DNA of 64,000 bases from Pseudomonas rhizosphaerae (GTDB lineage: Bacteria; Pseudomonadota; Gammaproteobacteria; Pseudomonadales; Pseudomonadaceae), in contig NZ_CP009533.1 in assembly GCF_000761155.1 (NCBI RefSeq), forward strand, positions 2,418,001 to 2,482,000. The letters are read 5' to 3'. A program made the translations under genes and the position numbers. The notes below the pieces were generated by a model, which saw only the letters and a list, made by a program, of their open reading frames with translations, ran no database searches and was not told the origin of the DNA. Position 1 is the first letter of the stretch; each line of letters opens with the position of its first letter. This document shows, piece by piece, positions 57,698 through 64,000 of the stretch.

Positions 57698-58495
57698 ACG
57701 GCGCGCCACGTACAGATCGATCAGGTGCCGGGCAATCGAACGCCCGGCGGGAAGGGCCGGCAGCGCGTCGATGTGGAACCACTGCGCGTCCTCGATCTCG
57801 TCCAGTTGCGGGACGATGTCGCCGGAGGCGTATTCGGCGTGGAAGCCGAGCATCATCGAGTGGGGAAACGGCCAGCACTGGCTGCCGATGTACTGGATAT
57901 TGCGCACACTGACCTGCACCTCTTCCATCACTTCGCGGCGCAGGCAATCCTCGGCCGATTCGCCCGGCTCGGCAAAGCCTGCGAGGGTGCTGTAGACCCC
58001 CGGCACGAACCGCGGCGAACGCGCCAGCAGTACTTCGTCGCCACGGGTAACCAAGACGATCATGCTCGGCGAAATACGCGGATAGCTGCGCAGCTCGCAA
58101 CGCGCGCAGTGCATGGCACGCTCGCCATGAACTTGCTGCATGGCACCGCCACAACTGCCGCAGAACCGATGCTCGCGCGCCCAGGTGCCGATCTGCGCCG
58201 CATAGCCGAGCATGCGATAGACCTGAAAGTCGCCTTCGAGCATGAACTGACGCAAGCCTTGCCAGCGGCAGTCATCGGGGGTGTCGGGGCTGCGCAATTC
58301 GAGCAGGTACACGGGCTGGCCATCGAAATGACCGATGCCATGTTCGGCCAGCACATCCAGGGGTTGCTGCTTGAGCCAGTCGCGCTCGAACAGCACGCCT
58401 TGCGCGTTGCAGAGAAATCCCTGGCTGCTGCGTGCAACGGCCCAGCCACCCGGTAGCGCGGTATCGAGCACCGCTGTAGTCCAGCGTTCACTCAT
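57665..58495 (-). CDS. nudC: NAD+ diphosphatase / NAD-capped RNA decapping hydrolase NudC
   Basis: 276 aa. The zinc ribbon CGSC...CARC (about 125-146) is followed by the Nudix box [20 protein letters not shown] and the NudC signature [14 protein letters not shown]. It hydrolyses NADH and removes NAD caps from RNA. ATG 58495 (MSERWTTAV) is the natural start. The 3' end overlaps the convergent TSUP gene by 33 bp. It lies 34 bp downstream of the GH15-like gene in the same direction. Confidence 0.94.
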   Translation of the reverse strand: MSERWTTAVLDTALPGGWAVARSSQGFLCNAQGVLFERDWLKQQPLDVLAEHGIGHFDGQPVYLLELRSPDTPDDCRWQGLRQFMLEGDFQVYRMLGYAAQIGTWAREHRFCGSCGGAMQQVHGERAMHCARCELRSYPRISPSMIVLVTRGDEVLLARSPRFVPGVYSTLAGFAEPGESAEDCLRREVMEEVQVSVRNIQYIGSQCWPFPHSMMLGFHAEYASGDIVPQLDEIEDAQWFHIDALPALPAGRSIARHLIDLYVARRSGLPEPVLPG

Positions 58496-58529
58496 CGAAT
58501 CCAATCCTCGTTCGGCCACGGCCGCTCCA

Positions 58530-60344
58530 TCATTCCACGCACGTGCCCGCCACGGCGGTAGCGCGGGCCTGGGCGGGGTTCTGCGCGCGGTACAGATTGA
58601 GCGCGGTGTTGATGATGCCCAATTGACTGAACGCCTGGGGAAAATTGCCCAGCATGCGCCCAGCCTGTGGGTCGTACTGCTCGGCCAATAGGCCGACGTC
58701 GTTGCACAGGCCGGCCAACCGCTCGAACAGGCGTTGAGCGTCAGCCATGCGGCCTTGTAGCACATAGACATCGGCGAGCCAGAAAGAGCACACCAGAAAA
58801 GTCCCTTCGCCAGGGTCGAGGCCATCGACGCCATGCGCCGTGTCGTAACGCAGCAGCAGACCGTCGCGCATCAAGGTGCTTTCGATACGGGCCACGGTCG
58901 CCACCACACGTGGGTCGTCGGGTGGCAGGAACCCGGTCAGGGCGATCTGCAGCAAGCTGGCGTCGGTGTGGGTCGAGCCATAGGCCTGGACGAAATGGCC
59001 GTGCTCGGTGTCGATACCCCGGCTGCAGACCTGAGCGTGAATCCTATCGGCCACGGCGCGATAGTGCTGGGCCTGCGCCCGGCCCTCTTCGGTCGGCTCG
59101 GCGAGGGTTGCCGCGCGATCGAAAGCCACCCAGGCCATAACCTTGGAGTGCGTGAAATGCTGCGGTTCGCCGCGAATTTCCCAGATGCCTTCGTCCGGCT
59201 GCTCCCAGATGCTTTCCAGGTACGGCAGGATGACCCGAAAGATCGCGGCACCGCGCGGATGACGTGGCAGGCCGGCGCGAATGGCCTGGCTCATGGCATC
59301 GGCAACTTCGCCGTAGACATCCAGCTGGCGCTGGGTTGCGGCGCCGTTGCCGATGCGCACCGGGGCCGAACCTTCATAGCCTGTCAGCCAGGGCAAGGTC
59401 TGCTCGGGCAAGCGTCGTTCGCCGGCCAGCCCGTACATGATCTGCATCTGCTCGGGATTGCCGGCCACCGAGCGCATCAGCCACTTGCGCCAGGCCGCGG
59501 CTTCCTCGTAATAGCCCAGGTTCATGAAGGCCAGCAAGGTCATGGTCGCATCGCGCAGCCAGCAGTAGCGATAATCCCAGTTGCGCTCGCCGCCCAATTG
59601 TTCGGGGAGCGAGGTGGTGACGGCGGCGACGATACCGCCGGTGGGCGCGTAGGTCATGGCCTTGAGGGTCAGCAGCGAACGCTTGACCAGCGGCGTCCAG
59701 CCCCCCACGTCCGGGCAACGCTCGGCGAAGGTGCGCCAGTAATGTTCCGTTTCGGCCAGCGATAGTTCGGCATCCACGGCAGGCTGCAACGGCAGATGGG
59801 AAGGCTGGAAGCTCAGCCGGTAGCAAAGACGCTCGCCGGCCTTCACCGTGAAGCGGCTGCCGGTGCGATGGTCGACCGCGTGCAGGTCGGTGGCACTGCG
59901 AAGCACCAGCATGTCGGGACCGGCCACGGCGGTCAGCGTACGAGGCTGGGCCTGCTCGACCCAAGGAACACTGCTGCCATAGTCGAAGCGCATGACCAGT
60001 TCCATGTCGAACTCGACCTGTCCGCTCAGGCCGACCACCGTGCGCACCACGCAATCCTGCTCGCCGACCGGCATCCAGTCGACGAGCATGGCGCTGCCCT
60101 GCTCGGTATGGAACACCGTCTCCAGGATCATCGTGCTGTCGCGGTAACGTCGCTCGGTGCCGGTCAACGGCTGGCTGGGACAGATACGCCAGCGGCCGTT
60201 GTCGCTGCTGCCCAGCAAGGCGGAGAAGCAGGCGGGGGAATCGAATCGGGGAAAGCACAGCCAGTCCAGTGATCCGGACCGGTCGACCAAGGCAGCGGTA
60301 CGGCAGTTGCCCAACAGGGCGTAGTCTTCGATCAGCGCCGGCAT
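58530..60344 (-). CDS. GH15-like glycosidase (glucoamylase/trehalase type), intact
   Basis: 604 aa. The N-terminal beta-sandwich domain ([20 protein letters not shown]) precedes an (alpha/alpha)6 barrel. [14 protein letters not shown], the acid motif [13 protein letters not shown] and the base region GLLAEQYDP are intact. Such bacterial enzymes cleave alpha-glucosides or trehalose; the substrate is not certain. It has no signal peptide, so it is cytosolic. It is the paralogue of the broken copy at 17557-19374 and may make that copy dispensable. 56 bp separate it from the HAD gene upstream on the same strand. Confidence 0.9.
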   Translation of the reverse strand: MPALIEDYALLGNCRTAALVDRSGSLDWLCFPRFDSPACFSALLGSSDNGRWRICPSQPLTGTERRYRDSTMILETVFHTEQGSAMLVDWMPVGEQDCVVRTVVGLSGQVEFDMELVMRFDYGSSVPWVEQAQPRTLTAVAGPDMLVLRSATDLHAVDHRTGSRFTVKAGERLCYRLSFQPSHLPLQPAVDAELSLAETEHYWRTFAERCPDVGGWTPLVKRSLLTLKAMTYAPTGGIVAAVTTSLPEQLGGERNWDYRYCWLRDATMTLLAFMNLGYYEEAAAWRKWLMRSVAGNPEQMQIMYGLAGERRLPEQTLPWLTGYEGSAPVRIGNGAATQRQLDVYGEVADAMSQAIRAGLPRHPRGAAIFRVILPYLESIWEQPDEGIWEIRGEPQHFTHSKVMAWVAFDRAATLAEPTEEGRAQAQHYRAVADRIHAQVCSRGIDTEHGHFVQAYGSTHTDASLLQIALTGFLPPDDPRVVATVARIESTLMRDGLLLRYDTAHGVDGLDPGEGTFLVCSFWLADVYVLQGRMADAQRLFERLAGLCNDVGLLAEQYDPQAGRMLGNFPQAFSQLGIINTALNLYRAQNPAQARATAVAGTCVE

Positions 60345-60400
60345 GGAACCCTCATGACCACTGGCGCGGACCGGTAGCGGTGCCGCGCCTGGAATCTACA

Positions 60401-61224
60401 TCAACGTTGTGCGCGCGGCAGGATCAGCTCGTGAATGGCCTGAGCCACCCCATCCGCCGCATTGCTGGCGGTGACCGCGTCGGCCTGGTCGCGCACGACC
60501 TGCTCGCCCTGGCCCATGGCCACGGAAAACCCCGCACGTTTGAACATCGCCACGTCGTTGCCACCGTCGCCCAGCACCGCCGTGTTGGCCAGATCGATGC
60601 CCAGGCGACCGGCCAGGGTCGCCAACGCTTCACCCTTGTTGGCCAGCACTGCGGTGATGTCCAGGTAGTACTGCTGCGAGCGGGCCGCGATGGCCTTGCC
60701 ATGCAACGGCCCTTGTAGCTGCTGTTCGAGATCGATCAGCAATGGGAAGTCGGCGGACGTGGCGACCATCTTGTGCACGCGATCCAGATACGGGGCAAAG
60801 TCATCGACGATCAGCGGTTCATAGCCCAGCGCGTGCAATTCTTTCGCAAAATAGTGAGCTTCACGGTCACGAGCGAGCCATTGATCGTCGGCGAATACCC
60901 AGACGTCCAGCTCGTGTTCGGCAAACAACGCCAGGCAGATGTCGACGGCCTCGCGGTCGACCCAGTGGGATTGCAGTTCGCTGCCATCGGCATTGATCAG
61001 CACACCGCCGTTGAACGCGGCGGTCGGCAGATCGATGCCCAGGGTCTGGATCTGCTGACGCATGGCTCGCGGCGGACGACTGCTGGCCAGGGTGAACTGA
61101 ACCCCGGCCGCGCGAAGTTGCGCAACCGCCTCGATGACCGCAGGACTCAAGCTGTGGTCGGGCATCAACAGGGTACCGTCCATGTCGCTGAGGACGAATT
61201 GGATGAGGTGATTCGAGGCGCTAC

Positions 61225-61228
<4 letters not shown>
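60401..61228 (-). CDS. Cof-type HAD-superfamily sugar-phosphate phosphatase
   Basis: 275 aa. The HAD catalytic motif DMDGTLL, motif II (LASSRPP), motif III Lys and motif IV GDGGNDVAMF are intact, with a Cof/C2B cap between. It would dephosphorylate a sugar phosphate. ATG 61228 overlaps the zwf stop (ATGA, 61225-61228), placing it in the gnd-zwf operon. KT2440-type P. putida has the same trio (gnd, zwf, Cof-like hydrolase). Confidence 0.9.
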
Positions 61229-62729
<1,501 letters not shown>

Positions 62730-62733
<4 letters not shown>

Positions 62734-63707
62734 TTGGGAACCTCGACGTGGCCGCCGAAGCCGAAGCGCATCGCCGAGAGGATCTTGTCGCCGTAGGTGG
62801 CGTCCTGACGGGAGCGGAAGCGGGCAAACAGTGCGCTGGACAATACCGGCACCGGTACCGCCTGCTCGACGGCAGCGTCGATGGTCCAGCGGCCTTCACC
62901 GCTATCGGAGACCACACCGGAGTACTGGGTCAGCTGCTGGTCGCTGGCCAAGGCATCGGCCGTGAGGTCGAGCAGCCAGGACGAGACCACGCTGCCACGA
63001 CGCCAGACTTCGGCGATGTCGGCCAGATTCAGGTCGAAACGCTGGTCTTCGGGCAGCTCGCTGCTGGATTTGGTCTTGAGGATGTCGAAGCCTTCGGCGA
63101 AGGCCTGCATCATGCCGTACTCGATGCCGTTGTGGATCATCTTGACGAAGTGGCCGGAACCGGCCGGGCCTGCGTGGATGTAGCCACGCTCGGCACGATC
63201 GTCCGCGCTGTTGCGGTCGCGGGTGCGCGGGATATCGCCCATGCCGGGCGCCAGGCAGTCGAACAACGGGTCAAGGCGCTCGAAGATCTCCCGCTCGCCG
63301 CCGATCATCATGCAATAGCCGCGGTCCAGGCCCCACACGCCGCCGGAGGTGCCGACGTCGACGTAGTGCAACTGGCGCGCAGCCAGGTCGCGGGCACGGC
63401 GAATGTCGTCCTTGTAGAAGGTATTGCCGCCATCGATGATCACATCGTCGGGTTCGAGCAGCTCACTGAGCTGAGCAATGGTCGCCTCGGTTGGCGCACC
63501 GGCGGGGAGCATGACCCAGACCGCGCGCGGCGTGTCCATCTTGCTGACCAGATCGGCGAGATCGGCGGCACCGACAGCGCCCTCACCGGCCAGGCCATGC
63601 ACCGAATCCTGATTGCGATCGAAGACCACCGCTTGATGACCAGCGCGCATCAGCCTTCTGGCGATGTTACCGCCCATGCGGCCCAGCCCAATGATTCCCA
63701 GTTGCAT
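62730..63707 (-). CDS. gnd: 6-phosphogluconate dehydrogenase, decarboxylating, short (GntZ/YqeC-like) type
   Basis: 325 aa, much shorter than the about 470-aa NADP-dependent enzyme and fitting the bacterial NAD-preferring class. [20 protein letters not shown] binds the cofactor. [20 protein letters not shown] is the substrate signature, with the catalytic Lys. GGAGC precedes ATG 63707. It is the first gene of the leftward gnd-zwf-HAD operon, with an ATGA overlap to zwf. It makes ribulose 5-phosphate from 6-phosphogluconate, completing the oxidative pentose phosphate route. Confidence 0.94.
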
Positions 63708-64000
63708 GCGAGAGCTCCACTCTATGTTGCTTGAAGAAGGTATTTCTTGAACGGTGTTGTCCAGAAAGCCTGTGGGGATATTGCCCGAACCAGCTTCCAA
63801 GTTAGTCCCGGACGATACCGGTAAGTTTCCGAGTATACCTTTGGTCGGTCGCGGCGCTGGCCAAAAAACTTGGATTTTTACCGATTTCATCAAGGACAGC
63901 ATCCGAGCGGGGACACAAATCGCAACGGTTTTGTTCGGGTGCGACTCACAGCCCATGAAGCGACCTCCAGCCACCGGCCAATCGGCCAGAGGCCGCTGCG
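63708..64000. other. Upstream region of the gnd operon; no gene seen
   Basis: 293 bp before gnd, cut by the window edge. It must hold the operon promoter. An imperfect ACAAA-N10-TTTGT arrangement lies at 63915-63934, faintly like a HexR-type inverted repeat but with wrong spacing. Nothing else is supported. Confidence 0.35.

Noticed and set aside
63915..63934. Possible HexR site before gnd
   Set aside because: Only ACAAA and TTTGT ends fit and the spacing is wrong; the symmetry is weak.

Overview
The window is about 64 kb of GC-rich chromosome from a Pseudomonas, most likely of the P. putida group. The evidence is the MuxABC-OpmB efflux operon, a BvgS/RocS-type locus, RsmE-like CsrA proteins, a bacteriophytochrome operon, a gnd-zwf-HAD operon, a DUF1652 protein, and two families of Pseudomonas-type REP palindromes between genes. 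I see no prophage, insertion sequence, integrase, CRISPR array or rRNA. The only tRNA is tRNA-Leu(UAA). Most genes are core or lineage-core. The accessory flavour comes from signalling genes, small uncharacterised proteins and one broken gene.

Layout. 1-6.4 kb: the 3' part of a TrpD2/YbiB-like gene, a glutathionyl-hydroquinone reductase, an alkylation-repair pair (AlkB and an Ada-like protein lacking the sensor domain), and the molybdate transporter modABC. 6.4-6.8 kb: a REP cluster. 6.8-12.4 kb: a leftward three-gene phosphorelay locus with a BvgA/RocA1-like regulator, a BvgS/RocS1-like hybrid kinase, and a RocR-like protein whose receiver and EAL domains have both lost their catalytic residues. 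12.8-16.4 kb: type IB topoisomerase and UvrA2. 16.4-19.4 kb: a 47-residue hydrophilic protein, an SDR dehydrogenase, and a GH15-like glycosidase interrupted by one TAA codon. 19.6-20.6 kb: two csrA-family genes flanking a small gene on the opposite strand. 20.7-25.9 kb: a leftward bacteriophytochrome - response regulator - hybrid kinase set.

26.1-34.1 kb: tRNA-Leu, a Gfo/Idh/MocA oxidoreductase, an FAD/NAD-binding protein overlapping a GAF-GAF-GGDEF-EAL gene, and an MHYT-GGDEF-EAL gene. 34.2-43.2 kb: opmB-muxC-muxB-muxA, all leftward with 4-bp overlaps. 43.4-50.9 kb: tpx, DUF1652, an unknown 164-aa protein, a HAAAP amino-acid permease, a third GGDEF-EAL protein, an ATP/ADP-antiporter-like MFS protein and a Tat-exported aldo/keto reductase. 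51.2-54.3 kb: a 24-aa membrane peptide coupled to a 312-aa membrane protein, a small unknown gene, a DUF4174 protein and a Zn-type (cysteine-rich) HemB. 54.5-64 kb: transketolase, a TSUP permease, NudC, an intact GH15-like glycosidase, and the overlapping HAD - zwf - gnd operon.

How it fits together. There is a dense c-di-GMP, phosphorelay and CsrA signalling zone (6.8-34 kb, plus 46.6-48.6 kb) and a sugar-phosphate zone at the right end (transketolase, G6PDH, 6PGDH, GH15). The most interesting pattern I found is a 14-bp element, GGAAAAYTCCTACG-like, present three times in the regulatory DNA of the Roc-like locus. A variant lies upstream of the second csrA. It is a good candidate binding site for the locus's own LuxR-type regulator.
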